This document shows positions 19,190-27,910 of a DNA stretch of 64,000 nt, in pieces. The notes beneath the pieces are model-generated. The model was given only the letters and a program-made list of their open reading frames with translations. It had not been told where the DNA came from and ran no database searches. Origin of the DNA: Paenibacillus sp. cl123 (GTDB lineage Bacteria; Bacillota; Bacilli; Paenibacillales; NBRC-103111); the NCBI RefSeq assembly GCF_900101595.1, contig NZ_FMYY01000008.1:178100-242099 (forward strand). The letters are read 5' to 3'. The translations under genes were made by a program, and so were the position numbers. Numbering within the stretch: position 1 is the stretch's first letter; each line of letters begins with the position of its first letter.

Positions 19190-20287
19190 GTGATCCATCC
19201 TGAAATAGCTAGTCGACGATTGCTTCATCAGCGTATTTCTTACGGGAGGTTTGACAAGCCCGAACAGGTGGTGCGCCATCTTGGCGCGATGCAGGCGCAG
19301 GACTATCATCAAGTGCTATGGGCTATTGGCGTTCGTATGCAGCACGCGGTTATTGGGGATATCGAGCAAAGTATAGCGCATCGGCAAATCGTGCTGACTT
19401 GGCCGATGCGCGGGACGATTCATTGCGTGCCCCCTGAGGACGTGAGGTGGATGCTGAAGCTGCTTTCTCCGCGAATTTTGGCAAAGGATAAGCGAAGGCT
19501 GGAGCAACTGGAATTGACCACCGATATGATTGAACGCTGCAAACAACTGGCAATCGACGCTTTGCAGGGGGGAAGGCGGATGACGCGCCCCGATCTTATG
19601 CAAGTATTCGAGGAAGCGGGGATCAGCACAACCGGTCAGCGAGGTTATCATCTGCTGTGGCATATCGCGCAAGCGGGCCTTATCTGTATGGGCCCAAGAG
19701 AAGGCAAACAGCAAACCTTCGTATTGCTGGACGAGTGGGTGCCGCTGGCCAAGGAAATACCGCCGGAAGAAGCGCTGGCGCTGCTCACGGAACGATATTT
19801 TCGCGGTCATGGCCCTGCCACGGTCCAAGACTTGGCGTGGTGGACCGGACTTACGCTCACGGATGCGAGAAAGGGCGTCGAAGCTGCCCGAAACCGATTG
19901 ATATCGGAAACGATTGCCGGCCGCGTATATTGGCGGGCATCCGCTGAACAATCAGGAGATGCTGTCGTTCAATCAGGCGCCTATTTGCTCCCTGGTTTCG
20001 ATGAGTATTTTCTCGGTTATCAGGACCGCACCGCTGTGGTAAGCGCCGAACATGCCCGATTCATCGTTCCCGGCAACAATGGGGTATTCATGCCCATTAT
20101 CGTCGTAGACGGACAGGTGGCGGGTATCTGGAAGCGTAGCATTACTTCCAAAGGCATCGATATAATCATGCATTTATTTTATGCGAATCCAGGCCGAAGG
20201 GATGAGCTGATGAATGCTGCCGCGAAGTATGGCGAATTTATGGGGCTGCCGCTGACCTCGACGGATATTCAGGTAATGGACTTATAA
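19190..20287 (+). CDS. AlkZ-like winged-helix DNA-binding protein (HTH_42)
   Basis: A 365-residue protein of the family containing the DNA glycosylase AlkZ, which unhooks interstrand crosslinks. Seen: LGAMQAQDYHQVLWAIGVRM near residues 25-44 with the QxQ motif important in AlkZ, WPMRGTIHCVPPEDVRWML, and GRYFRGHGPATVQDLAWW-type central repeat. The start is GTG 19190 directly behind AGGAGGAG. Glycosylase activity is plausible but many members are untested. Base composition is slightly richer in A and T than its neighbours. Confidence 0.82.
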   Translation: MIHPEIASRRLLHQRISYGRFDKPEQVVRHLGAMQAQDYHQVLWAIGVRMQHAVIGDIEQSIAHRQIVLTWPMRGTIHCVPPEDVRWMLKLLSPRILAKDKRRLEQLELTTDMIERCKQLAIDALQGGRRMTRPDLMQVFEEAGISTTGQRGYHLLWHIAQAGLICMGPREGKQQTFVLLDEWVPLAKEIPPEEALALLTERYFRGHGPATVQDLAWWTGLTLTDARKGVEAARNRLISETIAGRVYWRASAEQSGDAVVQSGAYLLPGFDEYFLGYQDRTAVVSAEHARFIVPGNNGVFMPIIVVDGQVAGIWKRSITSKGIDIIMHLFYANPGRRDELMNAAAKYGEFMGLPLTSTDIQVMDL

Positions 20288-20330
20288 AATCTCCCACCCG
20301 GTCTGACGACCGGAGACATGGAGCCGCTGC

Positions 20331-20397
20331 AAATGAGAGCCGGCCGGGAACGCCCGCGGCGCTCCACTGCCTTGGATCAAAGTGAAGCCGGCTCATT
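20331..20397. terminator. Probable bidirectional terminator
   Basis: ATGAGAGCCGGC pairs, with a two-base bulge, with GCCGGCTCAT around a GC-rich loop, between convergent genes. Confidence 0.5.
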
Positions 20398-20399
20398 CC

Positions 20400-21461
20400 T
20401 CAAGTAAAATACTCGATCTTGGCCTGCGGAAAGCTGTCAAAGATGCGCTCGGTAATAAATTCCCGCAGCGCCTGGGCCTGCTCGTCGGGATATACATATT
20501 TGCCTTGCCCGTAGCGGCCCCATTTGTACTTCCGCTTGGCTTCATCCATCTCCAGCTTCGACTTGGGATAACGCTGCTCGATGATTCTTTTCGCCGTCTT
20601 GGTGAACCGGTGCTGGATCAGCTCGAAGGTCAGATCGGAGGTCGCTTCAGGAGGAAGCGCCTCTTTTAATTTGCTCAGCAGAGCCGCATACCCGTCTTCC
20701 CAGCCGTCATGCCAGATGATAGGGGCGATGATGAAGCCAAGCGGATAGCCGGCTTTCGCCACTTGGCCGGCCGCGGTGATCCTCTCCTGGAAGCTGGACG
20801 TCGCAGGCTCGAAATGCTTGATGACATAGTCGGCATTGACGCTGAACCTGAAGCGGGTATGACCGTTATGCTTCGCATCCAGCAGCGGCTCCACATGATG
20901 AAACTTCGTAACAAAGCGCAGACGGCCCAGCGGCTGCTTCCCCATGAACTCGATATATTCCTTTAATGATCCGGAAATATGCTCGAGACCGACCGGGTCC
21001 GACGTGCAGGCTGCCTCGAACCTGGTAATCTCGGGGGCCCGCTCGTCCAGATAGGCTTGCGCCTGCGCTAAAATATCATCGGTATTGACATACACGCGCA
21101 CATAAGGCTTGGCCCCCAGCGTCGTTTGCAGGTAGCAATAATGGCAATGCGCCATGCAGCCGGTAGCGATCGGGATCGCATATTCCGCCGACGGCTTGGA
21201 CGTGTCGAACTTCAACGTTTTGCGTATGCCGACGACCAATGTCCGCTTGGCGATGCGGTATTTCTCCAGGTCGGTTTCCCCGGGGAGATTCGTAATCCGG
21301 TTATGGGAGGAGGTCATGCGGATTGGCAAGCCTTCGCGCAGCGCCCATTCGTGGATTCGCTGTCCCTTGGGATACTCCAGCGCGCTTGGCTCAAAGTATA
21401 CGAGCTCAGGCACGAACACTTGCGTTTGCCTTACGGGCGGCGGCAGCAATTCGGTTGTCAT
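20400..21461 (-). CDS. splB: Spore photoproduct lyase
   Basis: A 353-residue radical SAM enzyme that repairs spore photoproduct (5-thyminyl-5,6-dihydrothymine) in germinating spores. Seen: the 4Fe-4S motif CMAHCHYC near residues 102-109 (CxxxCxxC) followed by YLQTT, and the C-terminal KYKWGRYGQGKYVY region with a conserved tyrosine pair. The start has GGGAGG 6 nt upstream. Expected to be made in the forespore under sigma-G; no clear promoter was read. Divergent from mntR. Confidence 0.96.
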   Translation of the reverse strand: MTTELLPPPVRQTQVFVPELVYFEPSALEYPKGQRIHEWALREGLPIRMTSSHNRITNLPGETDLEKYRIAKRTLVVGIRKTLKFDTSKPSAEYAIPIATGCMAHCHYCYLQTTLGAKPYVRVYVNTDDILAQAQAYLDERAPEITRFEAACTSDPVGLEHISGSLKEYIEFMGKQPLGRLRFVTKFHHVEPLLDAKHNGHTRFRFSVNADYVIKHFEPATSSFQERITAAGQVAKAGYPLGFIIAPIIWHDGWEDGYAALLSKLKEALPPEATSDLTFELIQHRFTKTAKRIIEQRYPKSKLEMDEAKRKYKWGRYGQGKYVYPDEQAQALREFITERIFDSFPQAKIEYFT

Positions 21462-21495
21462 AATGAACCTCCCTTGGCTTCTCTATACGGTGGGC

Positions 21496-21525
21496 TTGCT
21501 TTACGCCGGAAGGCTGTGATATAGT
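21496..21525 (+). promoter_or_regulatory. Possible promoter of mntR
   Basis: TTGCTT at 21496-21501, an 18-nt spacer and TATAGT at 21520-21525. Downstream, GGGAATTC occurs twice (21567-21574, 21582-21589). Confidence 0.45.
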
Positions 21526-21652
21526 TAGTAACGCTTATCCGGACCTCCTTAGCTTGCTGCGGCAGCGGGAATTCCACACATGGGAATTCGCTTAAGGCGT
21601 GACGGATCTGCACGAACCAGATTTCCGTTATTGGATTACAGGAGGATACTAG

Positions 21653-22075
21653 ATGGCTACGCCGAGTATGGAAGATTATTTGGAGAAAATTTACAAATTG
21701 ATCGACGAGAAAGGCTATGCGCGCGTATCCGACATTGCCGAAGGGCTGGAAGTGCATCCGTCATCGGTTACGAAGATGATCCAGAAGCTCGATAAGGACA
21801 ATTATTTGATCTATGAGAAATACCGCGGGCTAATCTTGACGTCCAAAGGGCAGAAGGTCGGCAAACGGCTCGTTGACCGTCATCAGCTGCTGGAGCAATT
21901 TCTGACGACGATCGGCGTGGCGGAAGAAAATATTTACAAGGATGTTGAAGGCATCGAGCATCACCTCAGTACGGACTCGATCACCTGCATTGAAACGCTG
22001 GTCGAATATTTCAGGCGGGATCCTTCGCGCGGCGAAGATCTGTTGAAGCTGAAGACCGAGCTTGAAACCGAATAG
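21653..22075 (+). CDS. mntR: Manganese-responsive regulator MntR (DtxR family)
   Basis: A 140-residue metalloregulator. Seen: N-terminal winged helix ([45 protein letters not shown], 5-50) and a dimerisation/metal domain with GIEHHLS near 105-111; D8, E11, H77 and E99-type ligands are present in matching positions. No SH3 domain, as is normal for MntR. It represses Mn2+ uptake genes when Mn2+ is plentiful. Start behind AGGAGG. Confidence 0.95.
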   Translation: MATPSMEDYLEKIYKLIDEKGYARVSDIAEGLEVHPSSVTKMIQKLDKDNYLIYEKYRGLILTSKGQKVGKRLVDRHQLLEQFLTTIGVAEENIYKDVEGIEHHLSTDSITCIETLVEYFRRDPSRGEDLLKLKTELETE

Positions 22076-22088
22076 ATAATAGACTTAG

Positions 22089-22127
22089 AGCCTTGATCCG
22101 GCATGTTGCGGGTCAAGGCTTTTTTTG
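22089..22127 (+). terminator. Intrinsic terminator of mntR
   Basis: AGCCTTGATCC and GGGTCAAGGCT form the stem, followed by seven T. Confidence 0.9.
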
Positions 22128-22156
22128 CTGCGGGCAGTCATTATGCTTCCGGCTTT

Positions 22157-22186
22157 GTCATAGGGACAACCCGATTCCTCATACAT
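22157..22186 (+). promoter_or_regulatory. Possible sigma-E promoter of the patatin gene
   Basis: TCATAGGG at 22158, a 13-nt gap and CATACATT at 22179-22186, close to the mother-cell sigma-E consensus and with the same layout as the site before spoIIIAA. Confidence 0.4.
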
Positions 22187-22239
22187 TACATCACGGTAAA
22201 GCAAAGCGTCGCTCGGCTAATGGGGAAGAGGGGATGCGG

Positions 22240-23265
22240 ATGAAGATCAACGCCGTGTTTCAAGGCGGAGGGGTAAAGGGAATTGCGCTGGCCGGCGCCG
22301 TGTCGGCTGTGGAGAAGCTGGGCTATAAGTTCCATCAGGTGGCCGGCACGTCATCGGGAGCTATCGTCGCTTCGCTGGTGGCCGCCGGATACAAGGCCGA
22401 TGAGCTGCGGGAGATTATTGAAGGAACACCGTTTAATTCCTTTCTGCAGCGGGCGCCGATCTTTAATACCAAAGTCGTCGGACCGCTCGCCCGGCTGTTT
22501 ATCAAGAAGGGCTTGTATTCCGGCGAAGCGCTGGAGCATTGGGTGCACAAGCTGCTGCTGGCCAAAGGAATCAGGACCTTCGGCGACCTGAAGCCGGAAC
22601 AGCTGCGGATTATCGCTTCGGATATATCGGGCAGAAAGCTTCTGGTGCTTCCCGACGATATCGAGCAGTACGGGATCGAGCCGAAGCGGCTGCTTGTCGC
22701 CAAAGCCGTGCGGATGAGCACGAGCATCCCGTATTTTTTCGATCCGGTTATTATCCGCAAGCGAAAGCCTGTCCGGACCAAAGGGGCCAGCTTCGCGGAC
22801 CAATTCGTATATATTGTGGACGGGGGGCTGCTCAGCAACTTCCCGCTGTGGCTGTTCGACAATCCGGATCCCGGCAGTGTGGATTCGCTGCTCCCGACAA
22901 TCGGCTTCCAATTGGTCGGAAGGGGCTCGGCTAAGCCGAATTCGGTGTACGGACCGCTTTCGATGTTCAAGGCCTTATTTTCTACGATGCTGGATGCCCA
23001 CGACGATTATTACATTCAGGAGAATAACAGATTCCGTACGGTCAAGATTCCGACTCACGGGATCGGCATTACCGACTTTGACTTGACGGCGGAGCAGAGC
23101 GTTGAACTATTCGAGTCGGGCAAGCAGGCGGCCAATAAGTTTTTCAACAAATGGCAGATCGACGAATACAAGGAGCATTATTATACCCAAGTATGCCGTA
23201 CGCCTCCTCCTGGAGCGGCCAAACGGATAAGTCAGGCCAATCCGTCCTTGAAAAAAACGACCTGA
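22240..23265 (+). CDS. Patatin-like phospholipase
   Basis: A 341-residue cytoplasmic serine lipid hydrolase. Seen: oxyanion loop GGGVKG at 9-14, nucleophile GTSSG at 36-40, and the dyad aspartate in VDGG near 192-195. ATG 22240 is preferred (GAGGGG at 6 nt) over ATG 22234. Substrates of this family range from phospholipids to acylglycerols and cannot be told here. If the upstream sigma-E-like site is real, it acts in the mother cell during sporulation. Confidence 0.9.
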   Translation: MKINAVFQGGGVKGIALAGAVSAVEKLGYKFHQVAGTSSGAIVASLVAAGYKADELREIIEGTPFNSFLQRAPIFNTKVVGPLARLFIKKGLYSGEALEHWVHKLLLAKGIRTFGDLKPEQLRIIASDISGRKLLVLPDDIEQYGIEPKRLLVAKAVRMSTSIPYFFDPVIIRKRKPVRTKGASFADQFVYIVDGGLLSNFPLWLFDNPDPGSVDSLLPTIGFQLVGRGSAKPNSVYGPLSMFKALFSTMLDAHDDYYIQENNRFRTVKIPTHGIGITDFDLTAEQSVELFESGKQAANKFFNKWQIDEYKEHYYTQVCRTPPPGAAKRISQANPSLKKTT

Positions 23266-23314
23266 ATCCAGAAGCGTCCGGCCACTCCTATGCAGGTTGC
23301 CGCTTCGCAAATGA

Positions 23315-23351
23315 AAAAGGACCTCATTCCTGCCGGGGATGAGGTCCTTTT
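23315..23351. terminator. Bidirectional terminator
   Basis: AAAAGGACCTCATT pairs with GATGAGGTCCTTTT across a short GC loop, between convergent genes. Confidence 0.85.
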
Positions 23352-23384
23352 GTCCGAGCCGCGGAAAGCCAGCTTCAGGAAAGT

Positions 23385-23660
23385 CTAATGGTACTTGGGC
23401 GGTTCGTCCTGCTTGTCCTTGCTGCCCGGAATGACCCGGAAGTTGGCGTTCTTGCGCTTGCCCTTGGCGAAGCGGCCGCTCGGAGGCTTGCGGCTCTGCC
23501 GGTTCCATGTGTTCGGCGGGAACTTGTACAGCAGGAATATGGCGCCGAAGACGAGCAGAGGCACGAGGAAGGCCCGCGGGCTCGTAAACAGGCTGGCAAG
23601 CACGCCGATGGCAATCAGACCGAAAATAATATAGGCTATCGTGTTGCTCCGGTTTCTCAT
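23385..23660 (-). CDS. Small membrane protein, unknown
   Basis: A 91-residue protein: two hydrophobic helices (about 8-25 and 30-46), then a strongly basic tail (NRQSRKPPSGRFAKGKRKN). ATG 23660 lies behind AGGAGG. A longer frame running into yqhQ is not the gene. Not recognised beyond resemblance to conserved Bacillales membrane proteins; it is directly downstream of yqhQ, 31 nt away, and probably co-transcribed. Confidence 0.7.
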   Translation of the reverse strand: MRNRSNTIAYIIFGLIAIGVLASLFTSPRAFLVPLLVFGAIFLLYKFPPNTWNRQSRKPPSGRFAKGKRKNANFRVIPGSKDKQDEPPKYH

Positions 23661-23691
23661 ATAGCAGCTCCTCCTTTGGCCTAATTTAAGC

Positions 23692-24642
23692 TTATCCCAT
23701 CTGGCGGTCGATTTCACGCATCCGGTTGAAGGAAGCGATTGACACCTCAACTTGCGAATCATCCGGTTCCTTGGTCGTGAGCAGCTGCAGCCAGAGCCCC
23801 GGGTACCCCAGATAACGCAGAACCGGAACTTCCCGGAGCGAGTTGGTGAAGCGCAGAGCTTCATAGGAAACGCCGATGACGAGCGGAAGCAGCACGATCC
23901 GCTGCACGATGCGCTCGACAAACGAGTTATATTCGAAGAACGAATAAATCACGACGCCGATCAGGACAGTGAATACAATAAAGCTGCTGCCGCAGCGGTA
24001 ATGGAGCGTATTGAACTTCTGCACGTTCTCGACCGTAAGCTCCACGCCGGCTTCATAAGCGCTGATGACTTTGTGCTCGGCGCCATGATACTGGAACAGG
24101 CGTTTGATCATCGGAGTAAGGGAAATAAAATAAATATAACCGACGAGCAGGATGATCTTGATCAAGCCTTCGATCAGATTATGACCGATCCGATTTTCGA
24201 ACATGCGGCTAAAGAGCGCGTGCTCTATGGCGGTGGGAACAAGGGTAAAGACGAATTTGCCGAATAAAAAGGACAGCACCCCTATAAACGCTACGCCCAA
24301 AATCATCGATATCCGGCTGCCGGCCGATTCTTTTTTCTCTTCCTTGACCTCGCCTTCCTCTTCGGCGAAAACCTCGGCAGCGAAGTTCAGATGCTGCGCT
24401 CCCTTGGCGCTCGATTCCACGATGCCTACGATGCCGCGGACAAAGGGGATTTTCTTGAGCGTCTGGACCCAGGGAATCTCTTTCTTTGGCACTTCCAAAT
24501 ATTGAATCGTCTGGTCTTTGCGGCGCACAGCCGTCACATGAACCGTTTTTCCTGCGAACATAACCCCTTCGATAACGGCTTGCCCGCCATAAACCGCTTG
24601 CTGCTGACTATTTGACAACCGATACACCTTCTTTGACTTCAT
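23692..24642 (-). CDS. yqhQ: DUF1385 membrane protein YqhQ
   Basis: A 316-residue protein with the DUF1385 hallmarks YGGQAVIEGVMF near residues 18-29 and FQYHGAEHKVISAYEAG near 183-199 among four to six membrane helices. Function is unknown, though the family is widely conserved in Bacillota. Position next to yqhR, aroQ, yqhT and efp is the same as in Bacillus subtilis. Confidence 0.93.
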   Translation of the reverse strand: MKSKKVYRLSNSQQQAVYGGQAVIEGVMFAGKTVHVTAVRRKDQTIQYLEVPKKEIPWVQTLKKIPFVRGIVGIVESSAKGAQHLNFAAEVFAEEEGEVKEEKKESAGSRISMILGVAFIGVLSFLFGKFVFTLVPTAIEHALFSRMFENRIGHNLIEGLIKIILLVGYIYFISLTPMIKRLFQYHGAEHKVISAYEAGVELTVENVQKFNTLHYRCGSSFIVFTVLIGVVIYSFFEYNSFVERIVQRIVLLPLVIGVSYEALRFTNSLREVPVLRYLGYPGLWLQLLTTKEPDDSQVEVSIASFNRMREIDRQMG

Positions 24643-24768
24643 CTTAGGCCATACTTAATTATTGTAACGAATCGCAGCCTATATTGCCACTTGTTTATGG
24701 GATGAAGTTTTGCACATACTATGCAGGAATCGCAATCACATCCAAGATGAAGAAGGAGCTGTCTGAGC

Positions 24769-25281
24769 ATGCGGCGGAGCTTGAATCGACCTGTGAGGAC
24801 CGGGAAATGGTCATTTGCGTTCTACATCGGTTTTTTCGCAGGGCTCTTATGGGGCGGACTAAAAAGTGTCGAGTACTACTTTCACTTCACCTCGCTTACG
24901 CCCGGCTTTCTGCTGGAGCCGTTTTTCCTCCATGAGTTTCTCGTATCTCCCGCCGGCTTCTGGGTAGGATGGGGGGCGTTTACGCTGTTCTCAATCCTAG
25001 CTTCCCTGCTCTATGCGCTGCTCATGGCCAAGGCGAAGGGACCATGGTTCGGGCTCGGCTACGGAGTCGTTTGGTGGGGAGTTATCTTTTTGCTGATCGG
25101 ACCGATCACGGGGATGACCAAGTGGATTGCCTATATGGATCTGAATACGATTGTGACGGAGCTTTGCTTATTTGTGCTGTGGGGACTGTTCATCGGCTAT
25201 TCGATCAGCTTTGAATTCACCGACGAGCGCAGCCGAGAGCCGCAGGAGCGGAACAAGGACGGTTCGCCCGAACCTGCTTAG
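24769..25281 (+). CDS. yqhR: Conserved membrane protein YqhR
   Basis: A 170-residue protein with four predicted membrane helices (SFAFYIGFFAGLLWGGLK, then around 55-80, 95-115 and 125-145) and a hydrophilic charged C-terminus. Matches the YqhR family by sequence pattern and by its place between yqhQ and aroQ. Function unknown. ATG 24769 has AAGGAG about 10 nt upstream. Confidence 0.85.
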   Translation: MRRSLNRPVRTGKWSFAFYIGFFAGLLWGGLKSVEYYFHFTSLTPGFLLEPFFLHEFLVSPAGFWVGWGAFTLFSILASLLYALLMAKAKGPWFGLGYGVVWWGVIFLLIGPITGMTKWIAYMDLNTIVTELCLFVLWGLFIGYSISFEFTDERSREPQERNKDGSPEPA

Positions 25282-25317
25282 GGGCCGTCCAGCGGAGAGC
25301 GCCGGGCCAAAAAAAAG

Positions 25318-25347
25318 TTCTCAAACCGGGGAAACATATGGTAAAAT
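25318..25347 (+). promoter_or_regulatory. Extended -10 promoter of aroQ-yqhT-efp
   Basis: TGG-TAAAAT at 25339-25347 with a weak TTCTCA 18 nt upstream. Confidence 0.5.
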
Positions 25348-25389
25348 GGCTAAGCGTATGCTTGGGTCACGGTTAGGAGGACATATCGA

Positions 25390-25836
25390 ATGAAAGAAAT
25401 ATTGCTGCTGAACGGGCCGAACCTGAATATGCTGGGCGTTCGCGAACCCGGCGTGTATGGGACGCTTACGCTGCAGGCGATCGTGGACCGGCTCAACAGG
25501 CTGGCTGAAAGTCTCGGAGTCGGTCTGGAGAGCTTCCAGTCCAATCATGAAGGCGAGCTCATCGATAAAATTCATAGCGCCTATGGCTCCAAGCACGGCA
25601 TACTGATCAACCCCGGGGCGTTCACTCATTACAGCTACGCGCTCCGCGATGCGATCAGCACGGTAGCTCTGCCTGCCGTAGAGGTACATATCTCGAATAT
25701 TCACCAGCGGGAGGCATTCCGTCATGTATCGGTCATTGCGCCGGTTGCGATCGGGCAAATTGCCGGCTTCGGCGCTGACAGCTACGAGCTCGGCCTGCAA
25801 GCGTTAGTACACTATATAAACCGTTCGGAGGGATAA
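25390..25836 (+). CDS. aroQ: 3-dehydroquinate dehydratase, type II
   Basis: A 148-residue shikimate pathway enzyme converting 3-dehydroquinate to 3-dehydroshikimate. Seen: [19 protein letters not shown] near 6-24 with the catalytic Tyr of the flexible loop, [16 protein letters not shown] near 76-91, and [17 protein letters not shown] near 97-113 with the catalytic His. Start behind AGGAGG. The next gene starts 2 nt after its stop. Confidence 0.96.
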   Translation: MKEILLLNGPNLNMLGVREPGVYGTLTLQAIVDRLNRLAESLGVGLESFQSNHEGELIDKIHSAYGSKHGILINPGAFTHYSYALRDAISTVALPAVEVHISNIHQREAFRHVSVIAPVAIGQIAGFGADSYELGLQALVHYINRSEG

Positions 25837-25838
25837 CG

Positions 25839-26915
25839 ATGCAAAGCGAGCGAATAAACCGGCTCCGTGCGCTGATGGAGCAGCAGGGACTCGAGGCGCT
25901 GCTGATCACGAATGCAACGAACAGGCTTTATATGACCGGATTCACCGGATCGGCGGGTTATGTCTTGTTTACGCCGAAACGGTCCATCCTGCTGACGGAT
26001 TTCCGGTACATGACGCAAGCGCCTCAGCAGGCTTCCGGCTACGAGGTTATCGAGCATGGGGCAAGCCCGATGGAGACGGTTCGCGCGATAGCGGAGGCCG
26101 AGGGGGCCACCAGGCTCGGCTTCGAGCAGCAGGATGTATCCTACGGCGCATATCTGTCCTACGGGCAAACCTTGGGCGGTGGGATTCAGCTGGTTCCTGC
26201 GGATAAGCTGGTGGAGAACCTTCGCATGCTCAAGGATGAGTCCGAGATCGCGGTCATCCAGGAGGCTGCGGATCTGGCGGATCGCACGTTCCATCATATC
26301 GTCGGTCTGCTGAAGCCCGGGGCGGCCGAACGCGACATCGCGCTGGAGATCGAGCTGTATGTCCGCCGAAACGGCGCGGCTTCCACCTCGTTTGAAACGA
26401 TCGTAGCTTCGGGGGAGCGTTCCGCTCTGCCTCACGGCAAGGCCAGCGACCGGATCATCGGCACGGATGAATTTGTCAAATTGGACTTCGGCGCGTATTA
26501 TAAAGGATATTGCTCCGATATTACGCGTACGGTCGTATTAGGCAAGCCGACGGACAAGCATCGCGAGATTTACGCGATCGTGCTGGAGGCACAGCTCGAG
26601 GCGCTGGCGCGTATCCGGCCGGGCATGACCGGGAAGGAAGCGGATGCGGTCGCCCGCGACGTGATCAAACGCCACGGGTACGGCGATTATTTCGGCCACG
26701 GCTTGGGACACGGCCTCGGGATGGAAGTGCATGAAGCGCCGCGGCTGTCCGTCACCGGAGATATAGTGCTGGAGCCCGGCATGGTCGTTACCGTAGAGCC
26801 CGGCATTTATTTACCCGGCTTTGGCGGCGTACGGATTGAGGATGATATCGTCATCACGGAGAACGGCAATCGCAGGTTGACGCAATCAAGCAAAGACTTG
26901 ATTGTGATTCCATAA
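25839..26915 (+). CDS. yqhT: Xaa-Pro peptidase, M24 family (YqhT)
   Basis: A 358-residue aminopeptidase P-type enzyme: creatinase-like N-terminal domain (1-125) and a pita-bread metallopeptidase domain. Metal ligands seen: the Asp pair in [17 protein letters not shown] near 213-229, His in [10 protein letters not shown] near 285-296, Glu in VEPGIYLPG, and Glu in GVRIEDDIV. It trims peptides with proline at position 2. Start behind GGAGGG and tightly coupled to aroQ. Confidence 0.95.
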   Translation: MQSERINRLRALMEQQGLEALLITNATNRLYMTGFTGSAGYVLFTPKRSILLTDFRYMTQAPQQASGYEVIEHGASPMETVRAIAEAEGATRLGFEQQDVSYGAYLSYGQTLGGGIQLVPADKLVENLRMLKDESEIAVIQEAADLADRTFHHIVGLLKPGAAERDIALEIELYVRRNGAASTSFETIVASGERSALPHGKASDRIIGTDEFVKLDFGAYYKGYCSDITRTVVLGKPTDKHREIYAIVLEAQLEALARIRPGMTGKEADAVARDVIKRHGYGDYFGHGLGHGLGMEVHEAPRLSVTGDIVLEPGMVVTVEPGIYLPGFGGVRIEDDIVITENGNRRLTQSSKDLIVIP

Positions 26916-26944
26916 GGGTTACATCTCAGGGAGGTTTTTTACAA

Positions 26945-27502
26945 GTGATCTCAGTTAACGATTTCAAGACAGGTTTGACCATTGAAGTAGAGCATGATTT
27001 GTTTACAGTTATTGACTTTCAGCACGTTAAGCCTGGCAAGGGCGCGGCTTTCGTCCGCTCCAAGCTGAAAAATCTGCGCAACGGCAACACGGTCGAGCGC
27101 ACCTTCCGCGCCGGCGAGAACGTCAGCCGCGCCCATATCGAGAACCGTCAGATGCAATATCTGTATGCCAGCGGCAAAGAGCATACGTTCATGGATACCG
27201 AGACGTTCGATCAGATCACGCTGGATGAGAAGCAAATCGAGTGGGAGCTGAATTTCCTTAAGGAGAACATGAACATCAACATCATGAGCTACCAGGGAGA
27301 AATTCTCGGGATCAACCTGCCTAACAGCGTGGAGCTGAAGGTTGTGGAGACCGAGCCTGGCATCAAGGGCAATACGGCGCAAGGCGCGACGAAAAATGCC
27401 AAGGTCGAAACCGGTCTGAACGTACAAGTGCCACTGTTCATCAATGAAGGCGATGTACTGCTGATCGATACCCGCGAAGGCGACTATATCTCCCGGGCCT
27501 AG
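26945..27502 (+). CDS. efp: Translation elongation factor P
   Basis: A 185-residue protein of three beta-barrel domains that rescues ribosomes stalled at polyproline. Seen: the N-terminal KOW-like domain with the tip loop [12 protein letters not shown] (about 27-38, the modifiable Lys at the tip) and the C-terminal GDYISRA. It starts at GTG 26945 behind GGGAGG. Order aroQ-yqhT-efp as in Bacillus. Confidence 0.97.
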   Translation: MISVNDFKTGLTIEVEHDLFTVIDFQHVKPGKGAAFVRSKLKNLRNGNTVERTFRAGENVSRAHIENRQMQYLYASGKEHTFMDTETFDQITLDEKQIEWELNFLKENMNINIMSYQGEILGINLPNSVELKVVETEPGIKGNTAQGATKNAKVETGLNVQVPLFINEGDVLLIDTREGDYISRA

Positions 27503-27526
27503 TGTAACCTACCTACAGAATGAGAG

Positions 27527-27558
27527 AACAAGCCGCATCCTACCGGGTGCGGCTTGTT
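27527..27558 (+). terminator. Hairpin after efp
   Basis: AACAAGCCGCATCC pairs with GGGTGCGGCTTGTT around TACC. The stem is strong but no run of T follows, so it may be a weak terminator or an RNA-stabilising structure. Confidence 0.45.
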
Positions 27559-27579
27559 GTCGTACGCAAGGAGAATCGT

Positions 27580-27909
27580 ATGGAAAAACTACTGATAAAG
27601 GGCGCGGTCTACAGCTTTCTTCTCGCTCTGCTTGCCGGACTGGTCCTATTCCCGGACCCGGCGGCAGTGAAAAGCGGCTGGAGCGGAGCCCTACGGGTGT
27701 GGAGCTATTCGGAATATATTATGAGATTGATCAGGTTCGCGTCTCTCATTTGCCTGATTACCCTTGCGGTGCTATGGCTCAAGAACCGCTTCGTATGGAC
27801 CGGGCAAAAAACAGGTTTCGGCGAATTCATGCGAGGCGTTGTCATCTCTTTTGTGATCGTCCTGCTCGCGATACTCGCGTTTTCCTTCATCATCTCAACG
27901 TTTTTATAA
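27580..27909 (+). CDS. Membrane protein, unknown
   Basis: A 109-residue protein with three hydrophobic segments (about 7-25, 47-66 and 84-108). ATG 27580 follows AAGGAG. Not recognised. It lies downstream of efp, beyond a hairpin, and ends one base before the convergent khtU stop. First gene of the block that separates efp from yqhV in this genome. Confidence 0.65.
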   Translation: MEKLLIKGAVYSFLLALLAGLVLFPDPAAVKSGWSGALRVWSYSEYIMRLIRFASLICLITLAVLWLKNRFVWTGQKTGFGEFMRGVVISFVIVLLAILAFSFIISTFL

Positions 27910-27910
27910 G

